Made by a program: the position numbers and the translations under genes. DNA of 64,000 bases from Exiguobacterium aurantiacum (GTDB lineage: Bacteria > Bacillota > Bacilli > Exiguobacteriales > Exiguobacteriaceae): NCBI RefSeq assembly GCF_024362205.1, contig NZ_CP101462.1:586501-650500 (forward strand), given 5' to 3'. Of the stretch, positions 9,699 through 17,343 are shown piece after piece; the stretch's first letter is position 1; every line of letters starts with the position of its first letter. Below the pieces are notes generated by a model. The model was not told the DNA's origin and made no database searches. It saw nothing but the letters and a program-made list of their open reading frames with translations.

Positions 9699-9755
9699 AA
9701 AATAGGAGTGCAGAAGTGTGCAACGGAAACGTACACAACTCTGCACTCCTATTTT
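9699..9755. terminator. hairpin inside IS21 left end
   Basis: AAAATAGGAGTGCAG (9699-9713) pairs perfectly with CTGCACTCCTATTTT (9741-9755), and a few more partly paired bases extend toward the loop. The run of T on the 3' arm makes it terminator-like. It would protect the transposase genes from read-through transcription out of the host protease gene. The role is inferred. Confidence 0.65.
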
Positions 9756-9829
9756 AGAAAAGAAAAAGGACTTGCCAGCAACCATAATCTCACCCTAACG
9801 TTTAAGTTGCGAAACAAGAACGTTAGGAG

Positions 9830-11275
9830 ATGGAAGGAATGCTAGCAATGTCCGATATCAATTGTATCAAATTTCTTAGAAACCACAAATCACATTCAAT
9901 CAATCGAATCGCTAAAAATCTAGACCTCAATTGGAGGACGGTAAAAAAATACGCGGATTCAGCTCAATTGCCAAGCGAAACCATTCGCCCCAAGAGGGGC
10001 ATGATGTACGGAACGAAATGGGGCGAGATGGTCGAAGATTGGTTGACAGAGGATCAGATGCTTCAGAAAAAGTTGAGACGAACGAATAAAAAGATTTATG
10101 AAACGCTGGTGGCGAACGGATTCGAGGGCTCTTATCGAACGGTGTGCAATTTCATCAAGAACTGGCATATGACAAGCGAAGAGGAAAACGACACAAGGCA
10201 TGAACGACTGCAGCACCCTCCGGGTGAGGCGCAGGTGGATTTCGGGACGATGGAAGTCGTCAAAGATAGTCATGCGGTCGATATGAAGTGCCTCGTCATG
10301 AGTCTGCCCTTCAGCAACCGTACGGCAGCCGTCGCCCTCCCCGCAGAAAACCAAGAGTGCTTCCTGACGGGACTCAAAATGCTTTTTGAAGAAATCGGCG
10401 GTGTGCCGCAACAACTCCGAATTGATAATCTCCCCGCGGCAGTCATCCAACCGCGAACGACGAGGGAAGAGGCGATCTATACCGATGCTTTCATGCAGTT
10501 CATGGCTCATTATGGATTCCAAGTCCAAAGCTGTAATCCTTACAGCGGGAACGAGAAAGGAAGTGTCGAGAACAAGGTCGGATACGTTCGATACAACTTT
10601 CTTGTCCCGGCCCCTGTCATGCATGATTACGATTCGATGAACCGACAGCTCGCAGTTTCCCTACGGGACGACATGGAGCGAGTCCATTACGAAAAGCATG
10701 TGCTGATCCGTGAGCTGTTCGAAAAAGAGCAGAGACATCTATTGCGATTACCTCAAGAAGACTTCCCCGTCTTCAAGGAAGAACTGTTCAAGGTGAACAA
10801 GTACGGCGAAATAACGATCGATAAGACGAAAGTCTTGATCCCTTCAGGGGCTCGTCATGGGCAAGTACGCGCCATCTTAAGGTGGGATTCGATGAAGATT
10901 CTCTCACTTCACGGAGAAATCCTTTACGAAGAAAAACGTCCCTACATGATGACAAAGCGTGCGCTCCCATGGGAAAACATCATCAGCACTTGGCACAAGA
11001 AGCCGAGAAGCTTCGGGCACTCCCGTTATTCCGAATATCTGCCGGGTAGAATCAAAGAATACCTGGGCGTACCCAACTTACTCGTTCGGCAGGAAAGACT
11101 GGCCTGGATCCGAGCCAAGCTCGCACTCTATCCAATCCTCGAGATCAATGAACGCCTATACGAGCTACTGAGCGAGGACGACGATCCAGCCGTGGTTGAG
11201 GACCATCCTTATGATGTGGATTGGAGCAAGTACGATAGCCTGAATCGGCCTTGGGGAGAAGGTGGTGCAGTATGA
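9830..11275 (+). CDS. istA: IS21 family transposase IstA
   Basis: A DDE transposase of up to 481 residues. The N-terminal helix-turn-helix (HKSHSINRIAKNLDLNWRTVKKY) binds the IS ends. The rve integrase core follows, with HPPGEAQVDFGTMEVV carrying the first Asp near residue 137, LRIDNLPAAVI carrying the second near 200, and the Glu near 240 in NPYSGNEKGSVENKVGYVR. All three catalytic residues are present and the length is normal for IstA. Three in-frame ATGs (9830, 9839, 9848) are possible starts. GGAAGGA before 9848 would favour the last one. The stop overlaps the istB start. Confidence 0.92.
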   Translation: MEGMLAMSDINCIKFLRNHKSHSINRIAKNLDLNWRTVKKYADSAQLPSETIRPKRGMMYGTKWGEMVEDWLTEDQMLQKKLRRTNKKIYETLVANGFEGSYRTVCNFIKNWHMTSEEENDTRHERLQHPPGEAQVDFGTMEVVKDSHAVDMKCLVMSLPFSNRTAAVALPAENQECFLTGLKMLFEEIGGVPQQLRIDNLPAAVIQPRTTREEAIYTDAFMQFMAHYGFQVQSCNPYSGNEKGSVENKVGYVRYNFLVPAPVMHDYDSMNRQLAVSLRDDMERVHYEKHVLIRELFEKEQRHLLRLPQEDFPVFKEELFKVNKYGEITIDKTKVLIPSGARHGQVRAILRWDSMKILSLHGEILYEEKRPYMMTKRALPWENIISTWHKKPRSFGHSRYSEYLPGRIKEYLGVPNLLVRQERLAWIRAKLALYPILEINERLYELLSEDDDPAVVEDHPYDVDWSKYDSLNRPWGEGGAV

Positions 11276-11988
11276 GCCTAAAAGAAATGTGCAAATCGCT
11301 CCGCCTTGCCTATGTCGCTGAAATCTATGAATCGATTCCAACGGAATCCCCTGAAAAGTTTCTCACGGAGCTTTTCTCGATGGAAATGCGCCTCCGCGAG
11401 GAAGCGAAAGCGCAACGGTTAATCAAAAAGGCTAAATTCATCAACAACAAGTCACTCGACGATTATCACTGGGGCAATCACATCTATTTCCCGAAGCATT
11501 TGGATAAGGACGAACTGACCTCATTGAATTTCGTCGAGCATTCACAGAACGTCGTTCTGACAGGGTCCCCGGGGACGGGAAAGACCCATTTGGCCATCGG
11601 ACTCGGGAGAGAAGCTTGTCACAAAGGTTATGAGGTGAGGTTCTTCCGGGTCTCCGAGCTCGTAGAGCAACTTAACAAGGCCTGGAGGGATGGGAAGCTG
11701 AGCAGCTTCCATTCACGTCTCGAATCGGCAGACCTGATCATTTTGGACGAGATGGGATACATCCCTCTCACAAAAGAATCTGCGGAACTCCTGTTCCATC
11801 TCATCACTGACTGGTATGAGCGAAAGAGCTTGATCATCACGTCCAACCTTGAGTTCAGCCAGTGGAATCGCATCTTTGGCGACGCGCGCCTAACGGCGGC
11901 ACTCGTCGATCGCGTCATCCATCACGCTCACATATTAAATTTCACAGGTGACAGTTATCGTGTCACGCATGCGTTGTCGAAACACTAA
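11272..11988 (+). CDS. istB: IS21 family helper ATPase IstB
   Basis: A 238-residue AAA+ ATPase of the IstB/DnaC family that loads IstA on target DNA. Walker A is GSPGTGKTHLAIGLG near residue 96 and Walker B is LIILDEMGY near 153. ITSNLEFSQW and the arginine-rich GDARLTAALVDRVIHHA close the core. The ATG at 11272 overlaps the istA stop as ATGA, and GGAGAAGG lies upstream. Earlier in-frame starts inside istA are unlikely. The stop is 65 bases before the IS right end. Confidence 0.92.
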   Translation: MSLKEMCKSLRLAYVAEIYESIPTESPEKFLTELFSMEMRLREEAKAQRLIKKAKFINNKSLDDYHWGNHIYFPKHLDKDELTSLNFVEHSQNVVLTGSPGTGKTHLAIGLGREACHKGYEVRFFRVSELVEQLNKAWRDGKLSSFHSRLESADLIILDEMGYIPLTKESAELLFHLITDWYERKSLIITSNLEFSQWNRIFGDARLTAALVDRVIHHAHILNFTGDSYRVTHALSKH

Positions 11989-12053
11989 AACCCAGCTGGC
12001 AAAGTTCTGTACTTTTCGTTGCATTATTGTGCACATTTGTATTGCAAAATACA

Positions 12054-12058
12054 ACGGA
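12054..12058. repeat. target-site duplication, right copy (ACGGA)
   Basis: Second copy of the 5-base duplication, directly after the ...ATACA right end of the IS21 element. The protease frame resumes with GCC GGC AAT at 12059. Confidence 0.9.
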
Positions 12059-12802
12059 GCCGGCAATACGAGTCAACCATTGTCCGTACGCGTCACTGAT
12101 AAGACGGCACCGGTCATTTCTGGCGTGTCGAATGTGATTGTAGAGGCAGGGCGGGCGTTTGATGTGAGACGAGGGCTGAGTGCGATAGATGGAACGGATG
12201 GCGATTTGACAGCGAATGTTGCCGTGTCTGGGGCGGTCGATGTCAAGAAGCCAGGTGTGTACGTCCTCACGTACACGGTGAAAGACCGCGCCGGCAATGA
12301 AGGGAAAGCGGTGCGTCGGATTACGGTGAAAGACACGGTCAAGCCGGTCCTAACAGGCGTCAAAGCGAAGACCATCCTTTGGAACAGCCGATTCGACGCC
12401 AAGGCAGGAATCACGGCGACAGACAACATTAATGGCAATCTAACGAAGATCATCAAAGTGTCAGGAACGGTCAACGTCAAAAAAGTTGGATCGTACAACC
12501 TGACGTACAGCGTCACGGATAAGTCAGGCAATACCACGACAGCCGTTCGAAAAATCGTGGTTAAAGACCACCTCAAGCCTGTCATTTCTGGTGCGAAGTC
12601 GAAGACGATCAAATTCAAATCGAACTTTAAACCGTTAACAGGCGTGACGGCGAAGGACAACGTGGATGGTACGTTGACGAAGTCGGTCAAAGTTACCGGC
12701 AAAGTGAACACGCAACGGAAAGGTGTCTATCCATTGACGTATACGGTCAAAGATAAAGCTGGTAACAGTGCCATTGTAAAAGTAAAGATTACTGTCAAAT
12801 AA
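12059..12802 (+). pseudogene. 3' remnant of the split protease: three Ig-like modules
   Basis: This stranded end encodes 247 residues. It holds three tandem modules of about 78 residues, each with TAPVISGV or KPVLTGV-like starts, an FDV/FDA...G motif, DGDLT or NGNLT, and a closing GVYxLTYTVKDxAGN. The pattern is that of the DUF5011/HYR-like bacterial surface Ig-like domain. Nothing suggests independent translation: the open frame upstream lies inside the IS and has no good ribosome site. It is the natural C-terminus of the 7835 protease. Confidence 0.85.
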
Positions 12803-12820
12803 GAACATGATTTTTTTTCG

Positions 12821-12857
12821 ACGACTTGGACCCGACGCTTCGGGGCCGAGTCGTTTT
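12821..12857 (+). terminator. terminator of the split protease gene
   Basis: ACGACTTGG pairs with CCGAGTCGT around an inner CCCGA/TCGGG stem and is followed by TTTTTG. It marks the end of the ancestral protease transcription unit. Confidence 0.8.
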
Positions 12858-13012
12858 TGAGTATACAGACATCAGGGGACTGGTTGTCGAATCGTGTCAG
12901 ATGATTGTTCGTCGATTTTCAAAAAACAGTTCCCATATTGCAGAAAAACGGTCTCTTCGATTAGACGAAGCTTTGTATACTGATGAGAGTTTAAATATAG
13001 GGAGGAATCATG

Positions 13013-13906
13013 ATGCGGAATAAAATGACGCTGACTGCGTTAGTTGCATTAATTGGTATGACTGCGTTCGTACATCCAATTGAAGCATCTTCTAGTAAAG
13101 ATCAAATCAATAAGTTAAAAAAAGAGAAAGCTGCTTTGCAAAAACAAGTGAACTCGTTGAAGAAGCAAAAAACTAGTCTGTATTCTAGCCACAATAGTTT
13201 AAAGAGTAAATATTCGAAGCTTGAAAAAAATCATCAATCCCTTTTAAAAGAAAATAAGCTCTTAAAGGGAAAAGTCACAAAATTATCGCAAGGTTATCAA
13301 TTACTTGAAACAAATAAACAATTAACGTGGAATGGAAATGTCGTAGACAAGAAATACAAGTCTACACCATCTCTTCTAGTGTTAAAGAACACGCCATACA
13401 TCCCACTCGACTTAGCTGCTAAGTTAAATAATTTGCCATTACAATCCTCATCTAAATCTTTTGGTCTCGGTATTCCAAAAAATGGAGTGAGTTTGTCTAA
13501 GTTAAAACACGAGAAATCGACGTTTTCTAATATTCTTTATAATCGAACGATAGAAGCAAAAGGAAAGACGGTCGTCAGTAACATTATCTTTGATTCGTTC
13601 TCTATGGAATCCTCTGCTTTATATTACTTGAACGAACGTTTCACCACGTTTGAAGCCGATGTGATGGTAACGCCAATTCCTTATGCAGAACAATTAAAGT
13701 TAGAAGGTGACAATGGAACAGGAATGATCTTTAAAGTCATCGATGCGAAAACAAATAAAGTTTTAGCTGAGCATGAGTTGAACTACGTCGAAGATCCGAT
13801 TCATATCAAGCTAAATGTTAGTAAGGTAAACGGAATCAAATTTATGGTTGAAGGGATAGACAATCAGAAATCAGCAACATTGTTGAATCCGATCCTTTCT
13901 AAATAA
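13013..13906 (+). CDS. secreted coiled-coil protein with NPCBM-like C-terminus
   Basis: A 297-residue protein with a signal peptide (LTALVALIGMTAFVHPIEAS) cut near residue 25. A long heptad-rich coiled coil follows (about 28-95; KLKKEKAALQKQVNSLKKQK type). A short TWNGNVVDKKY...YIPLDLAAKLN segment recalls a copper-amine-oxidase-N-like stalk module. The last 110 residues (about LYYLNERFTTFEADVMVTP to GIKFMVEG) resemble NPCBM carbohydrate-binding domains. The second of two adjacent ATGs (13013) sits seven bases after GGAGG and is preferred. A role in wall or polysaccharide binding is inferred. It is a single-gene unit. Confidence 0.65.
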   Translation: MRNKMTLTALVALIGMTAFVHPIEASSSKDQINKLKKEKAALQKQVNSLKKQKTSLYSSHNSLKSKYSKLEKNHQSLLKENKLLKGKVTKLSQGYQLLETNKQLTWNGNVVDKKYKSTPSLLVLKNTPYIPLDLAAKLNNLPLQSSSKSFGLGIPKNGVSLSKLKHEKSTFSNILYNRTIEAKGKTVVSNIIFDSFSMESSALYYLNERFTTFEADVMVTPIPYAEQLKLEGDNGTGMIFKVIDAKTNKVLAEHELNYVEDPIHIKLNVSKVNGIKFMVEGIDNQKSATLLNPILSK

Positions 13907-13945
13907 TGTTCTTGGCATAGAGTTAAAGTATAAATCGATAGAATG

Positions 13946-13999
13946 ATGGCAAATAGACCGCTCGACGTAAATTGTTGCGCCAAGCGGTCTATTTGTCAT
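13946..13999. terminator. terminator-like hairpin after the coiled-coil gene
   Basis: ATGGCAAATAGACCGCT (13946-13962) pairs with AGCGGTCTATTTGTCAT (13983-13999) through 17 pairs with one G-T. No clear T-run follows, so it could also act as a processing or stabilising stem. The rest of 13907-14188 holds only the putative ROK promoter. Confidence 0.65.
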
Positions 14000-14188
14000 T
14001 GTAGAATGTATGGCTGTCAAATTCTTATTGAATTTGTCCTAACGATTAATCGGAAAATGATATTGATACAACGATTTCTTGTCGGGATATAACTGAGTGG
14101 TGACCTAACATTGGTTTATATGAATTCGGTTGAGCTTTTCCGGGACATGCTATACTAAGAAAAAAGCAAAGAAATGGGTGGAACAGTT

Positions 14189-15340
14189 ATGGGGAAGACG
14201 ACACCACGGAACTCGAAATGGATGCGGACGTATAACCGCTCGCTCATCCTCCGGCTCATCCGGCTCCATCAGCCGGTGTCCCGGGTCGAGCTCGCCAAGG
14301 CGACGAGTTTGACGAAGCCGACGATCTCGAACATCGTCAACGAACTGAAAGAAGAAGGGCTGATCAACGAGCGCGAGCTTGGCGTCTCGAGCGGGGGACG
14401 ACGGCCGATCATGCTCGAACTCGCGGCGAGCGACCGCTTCGTCATCGGCATCGACGCGACGCAGCGGCGTTTGCACGGCGTCGTCACGAACATCCATGGG
14501 GAGATGTTAGGCGAGGCGTGGCATGACGAGCGCTTCGATACGAACGAGGAGTTCATCGAGGCCATCGTGACGCTCTACATAGAACTGGCCGGCAAGGCCC
14601 AAGGCGATGTCATCGGGCTCGGCGTGTCCGTCCACGGGATGGTCGAGGCGGGGAAGGGGATTGTCTTGTTCGCGCCGCGTTTCCACTTGCATGACATCCC
14701 GCTCAAACAAGAACTCGAACAGCGCCTGAATCAAAACGTCTTCGTCGAGAACGACGTGCGGACGCTCGCCTTAGGCGAACTCTATTTCGGCGAGGCGATC
14801 GGCATCGATGAATTCTTTTACGTCTACGCCGGTTACGGTATCGGCGGTGCCTACGTCCACGGCGGCGAACTGATTGACGGGGAGCACCATATCGCCGGGG
14901 AGATCGGGCATATGCGCATCATGCTCGACGGACCGATCTGTTCGTGCGGCAACCGCGGCTGCCTCGAGGCGGTCGCTGGGGAACGGGCCATCTTGAACGA
15001 AGCTCGACAGCTGAACCATGAGCTCAATCTGAACGATTTGCGCGACGCGGTCGAGACGAACGCCGATATTCAGCAGTTATATGAGCGGGCCGGGGAGTAT
15101 ATCGGCATCGCGACGCTCAACATGATCCACCTGCTCAACCCGAACCGGATCCTACTCGGGGGGCCGCTCTTCAACTACGCACCGAATGTCGTCGCCAACA
15201 TCCAGGAGCGGGTCGCCCAGACGGCGCTGACGATGGATGCTCGCCAGACCGATATCCGTGTCGTCCCGTGGAATGCGAACCACGGTGCGCTCGGTGCGGC
15301 CGCCCTCATCACGAACCAAGTGTTCGGTGAAATCCAATGA
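14189..15340 (+). CDS. ROK-family transcriptional regulator (XylR/NagC type)
   Basis: A 383-residue sugar-responsive repressor. The N-terminal winged helix-turn-helix (about 10-75) includes VSRVELAKATSLTKPTISNI. The ROK sugar-kinase-like domain starts at VIGIDATQRRLHGVVT. The zinc-binding pattern GEIGHMRIM...CSCGNRGCLE (His-Cys-Cys-Cys) is intact. ATG 14189 is preferred to 14174, whose upstream sequence is poor; neither has a strong ribosome site. A TATACT -10 lies at 14151-14156. The gene sits directly before the galactoside operon, which has a ROK-like TTAG...CTAA operator, so it probably represses that operon and responds to a galactoside or galactose. Confidence 0.85.
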   Translation: MGKTTPRNSKWMRTYNRSLILRLIRLHQPVSRVELAKATSLTKPTISNIVNELKEEGLINERELGVSSGGRRPIMLELAASDRFVIGIDATQRRLHGVVTNIHGEMLGEAWHDERFDTNEEFIEAIVTLYIELAGKAQGDVIGLGVSVHGMVEAGKGIVLFAPRFHLHDIPLKQELEQRLNQNVFVENDVRTLALGELYFGEAIGIDEFFYVYAGYGIGGAYVHGGELIDGEHHIAGEIGHMRIMLDGPICSCGNRGCLEAVAGERAILNEARQLNHELNLNDLRDAVETNADIQQLYERAGEYIGIATLNMIHLLNPNRILLGGPLFNYAPNVVANIQERVAQTALTMDARQTDIRVVPWNANHGALGAAALITNQVFGEIQ

Positions 15341-15393
15341 TTCAATCGCTCTCACGTCGAGGGCGATTTTTTTGTGTCGAAAAATAATTTTAA

Positions 15394-15407
15394 TGAAACC
15401 GTTTACA
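15394..15407 (+). promoter_or_regulatory. cre (CcpA site) of the galactoside operon
   Basis: TGAAACCGTTTACA matches the cre consensus TGWAANCGNTNWCA at every position. It overlaps the -35 hexamer of the operon promoter, the usual position for CcpA repression in the presence of preferred sugars. Confidence 0.85.
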
Positions 15408-15431
15408 AGTCTAAAAAGGATATGCTATAGT
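15402..15431 (+). promoter_or_regulatory. galactoside operon promoter
   Basis: TTTACA at 15402-15407 and TATAGT at 15426-15431 are spaced 18 bases. The first gene starts 78 bases downstream of the -10. The -35 lies inside the cre site and the start region precedes a ROK-like operator. Confidence 0.75.
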
Positions 15432-15441
15432 CTGTTTGTAG

Positions 15442-15466
15442 TTAGATAATAAATTTAATTTACTAA
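15442..15466. promoter_or_regulatory. putative ROK operator (TTAG...CTAA palindrome)
   Basis: A 25-base imperfect palindrome starting TTAGATAATAAA and ending TTTACTAA lies just downstream of the -10. XylR/NagC-type ROK repressors bind operators with TTAGT...ACTAA ends. The ROK gene ending 100 bases upstream is the obvious candidate ligand. Assignment is by pattern and position only. Confidence 0.6.
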
Positions 15467-15508
15467 GTAAGGGGTGACACTCTCAAACGGGAAAGTGGAG
15501 GGGTAGAC

Positions 15509-15955
15509 ATGGACATAGAGACACCATTGCTGAAAGACAAGTTTCACGATATATTCGGTCGCTACGGCGCGACACGGCTGTTCACACGGGACGGTTCGTC
15601 ATTTAACGAATTGGAAGCGTTCTCAAAAGCTGACGGTGTCGTCGTCACCCGTTCACGACGGGACGGTATCTTCCGGCTCTACGACGAGGAGGCCCGTGAC
15701 ATTCGGCTATTCCGCGTCTCAGACTTGAACGGGGCCCGCACGAACGACTTCGACGGACTGTTCGAGATGCTTCTATGGCGGTTGAAGCAACAGGACGCGC
15801 TACCGTTCGGGGCCGACCTATACGTCGTCGGATCGTACATAGACGACCATTGGCAGTTTGATTTGGAACTGATTGCGTACACACTCACCCGGCTCGGGGA
15901 TCAACCGATGCCAGACCACTTGATTCGGGAGCTTTGCCTCAAGCTGGTCGCATAA
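15509..15955 (+). CDS. uncharacterised 148-residue protein, first gene of galactoside operon
   Basis: I do not recognise this protein. It is acidic, about 148 residues, with no signal peptide or membrane segment. It contains FGRYGATRLFTRDGSSF and a SRRDGIFRLYDEEARDIRLF stretch with alternating charged and hydrophobic residues, compatible with a small beta-rich fold. GGAGGGG lies eight bases before the ATG. It is the first gene after the operon promoter and ends 20 bases before the sugar-binding protein gene, so it is expressed at the highest level of the operon. A sensor, accessory or structural role in galactoside use is possible; none is supported directly. Confidence 0.7.
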   Translation: MDIETPLLKDKFHDIFGRYGATRLFTRDGSSFNELEAFSKADGVVVTRSRRDGIFRLYDEEARDIRLFRVSDLNGARTNDFDGLFEMLLWRLKQQDALPFGADLYVVGSYIDDHWQFDLELIAYTLTRLGDQPMPDHLIRELCLKLVA

Positions 15956-15975
15956 CATTCAAAGGAGAATTGGAC

Positions 15976-17277
15976 ATGAAGAAAACGACAATCGCACTCG
16001 CATCATCGGTACTCGTCTTGTCATCACTGCTCGCCGCTTGCGGCGGCAAGGAAGAGGCGGCCGCGACGACAGAAGACGGCAAGCCGGTCATCAACTGGTG
16101 GGGCTGGGCGCCACAACCAGAAGTCGGGGAAGCCATGGCCAAGGCGTTCAACGAGTCGCAAGACGACTACGTCGTCAAGTTCAAACGTCTCGAGGACTAT
16201 GAACAACAGCTCCAAGTCGCCATGCTTGGGGGCGACGGCCCAGATGTCATCGGCCTCAAGGAACCGATGATCCCGCAATACAAAGACCGCCTCGTCCCGG
16301 CGAAAGATTACATGGACAAAGCGGCCGGCGCGGGCTGGAAAGAGAAGTTGATCGAGCTCGGCGTCGAACAGACGACGGTCGACGGCGAACAGATGGCGGT
16401 ACCGGTCGGATTCACAGGCCAGGCGTATCTCATGTACAACAAGACGATGCTCGACAAATACGGCGTGACACCGCCGAAGACGTATGATGAGACGATTGCG
16501 GCGATTGACAAGATCAACGCCTCGGGCGACAAAGTCATCCCGATGCAGCTCGGCGCGAAAGACGCCTGGGTCGGCACGGACGTCTTCAACGTCTTGAGCC
16601 ACCAGGTCGCACCAGGGTACATCCAAAAAGTACTTGAGGGCGAAGCGAAATGGACGGACAAAGAGATGGTCGAGACGGCTGAACTTTGGCAGCAACTGTT
16701 CGAAGACAAAGTGTTCCAAGAAGGCGCGTTGGGCCTCGCAACATACATGGACGGCATGAACAACTTCTTCGACAAAAAAGCGGCGATGTGGGTCATCGGC
16801 TCGTGGGAAGCCCACTCGATGACGACGGTCGAGAAGCGTGACAAGTGGAACAACTTCGAAGACGAGATCGGCTTCGTGCCGCTCCCGAACCTCGCGGGCG
16901 GCACAGAACAACCGGTCATCGCCTCAATCGACATGGCGCTCGGCGTCAACAAAGAGTCGAAACAACAAGACGGCGCGGCCGCCTTCATCGCCTACATGAC
17001 GCAAGGCGAAGGCCAAGCGCTCTATATGGAGAAGTTCGAGATGGCTCCGGCCGTCAAGGACATCGAAGTGGCGTACGAGGACAAGTTCACGTCTGACGTG
17101 GAACGCGAGTCGTACGAGATCTTGAACGAGACGGTGAAGAACGCCGTCGCGGGCCGCGGCATCCGTGACCCGAAAGTATACGACACGCTCGGCAAAGAGC
17201 TTCAAAACATCGCCGGCGGTCAAGACGCGAAGGAAGCGCTCGCGCGCATCCAAGCCATCGCCGATCAAGGTAAATAA
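15976..17277 (+). CDS. ABC transporter sugar-binding lipoprotein
   Basis: A 433-residue extracellular solute-binding protein of the carbohydrate (SBP_bac_1/8) family. The signal sequence ends in the lipobox LLAAC, so the mature Cys is lipid-anchored outside the membrane. NWWGWAPQPEVGEAMAKAF and the VAMLGGDGPDVIGLKEP segment are typical. The ATG at 15976 has AAAGGAG nine bases upstream; the longer frame overlapping the previous gene is unlikely. A hairpin directly after the stop should raise its transcript relative to the permeases. The substrate is probably an alpha- or beta-galactoside, given the two galactosidases downstream. Confidence 0.92.
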   Translation: MKKTTIALASSVLVLSSLLAACGGKEEAAATTEDGKPVINWWGWAPQPEVGEAMAKAFNESQDDYVVKFKRLEDYEQQLQVAMLGGDGPDVIGLKEPMIPQYKDRLVPAKDYMDKAAGAGWKEKLIELGVEQTTVDGEQMAVPVGFTGQAYLMYNKTMLDKYGVTPPKTYDETIAAIDKINASGDKVIPMQLGAKDAWVGTDVFNVLSHQVAPGYIQKVLEGEAKWTDKEMVETAELWQQLFEDKVFQEGALGLATYMDGMNNFFDKKAAMWVIGSWEAHSMTTVEKRDKWNNFEDEIGFVPLPNLAGGTEQPVIASIDMALGVNKESKQQDGAAAFIAYMTQGEGQALYMEKFEMAPAVKDIEVAYEDKFTSDVERESYEILNETVKNAVAGRGIRDPKVYDTLGKELQNIAGGQDAKEALARIQAIADQGK

Positions 17278-17282
17278 TCGAA

Positions 17283-17321
17283 CGAGCGCCAGTGGCCAGC
17301 CTGACTGGCGCTCGATTTTTT
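17283..17321 (+). terminator. intra-operon attenuator after the binding-protein gene
   Basis: CGAGCGCCAGT and ACTGGCGCTCG form an 11-bp perfect stem with a 10-base loop followed by ATTTTTTG. It lies between the binding-protein gene and the two permease genes. Partial termination here would give the usual excess of binding protein over membrane components. Confidence 0.85.
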
Positions 17322-17343
17322 GATAGGAAAGTGAGGGAACCTT

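Larger units (their letters stand above)
9689..12053 (+). mobile_element. complete IS21-family insertion sequence, 2365 bp
   Basis: The element starts TGTGTAGTGCAAAATA and ends TATTGCAAAATACA. The ends are imperfect inverted repeats with the TGT...ACA tips, as in IS21. It encodes istA and istB with a 4-base ATGA overlap, both full length, so it may still be mobile. It lies in the protease gene in the same orientation and is flanked by ACGGA duplications. A terminator-like hairpin sits just inside the left end (9699-9755). Confidence 0.93.
7835..12802 (+). pseudogene. secreted subtilisin-like (S8) protease, split by an IS21 element
   Basis: Removing the insertion (9689-12053) and one copy of its 5-base duplication joins VDG to AGNTSQP in frame and restores an 865-residue protease. 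The GTG start at 7835 has GGAGG seven bases upstream. Visible are a signal peptide ending near VSANES, an I9-like propeptide (RVIVKVKG), the catalytic triad Asp in VAVLDNGID, His in GKHGTHVAGI and Ser in SMSGTSMASP, two Ig-like modules starting DKTAP, and, beyond the IS, three more Ig-like modules of another type (ITVKD...KPV repeats). As it stands the frame runs 22 codons into the IS and stops at 9757, giving 640 residues with an intact catalytic domain. The truncated product could still be secreted and active but lacks its C-terminal modules, which may mediate wall or substrate contact. An intact paralogue lies at 27935-30307. Confidence 0.93.

Noticed and set aside
9098-9736. Long minus-strand open frames opposite the protease and across the galactoside operon (such as 16024-16911 and 24507-25067)
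   Set aside because: They lie opposite genes with strong domain evidence, are rich in Arg/His/Asp as expected for antisense of high-GC codons, and have no ribosome sites.
11948-12802. A separate 284-residue gene downstream of istB
   Set aside because: Its first 37 codons are IS21 sequence overlapping istB; the remainder is the protease C-terminus that rejoins in frame when the IS is removed.
12826-13023. 65-codon open frame after the split protease
   Set aside because: It begins inside the protease terminator and runs over the promoter and ribosome site of the coiled-coil gene; no start site or protein-like sequence.
14041-14090. Weak copy of the ACAACGAT element upstream of the ROK gene, and another at 35698
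   Set aside because: Only 8 of 13 core bases agree; one lies over 100 bases and the other only 12 bases from the start codon, unlike the three consistent copies.
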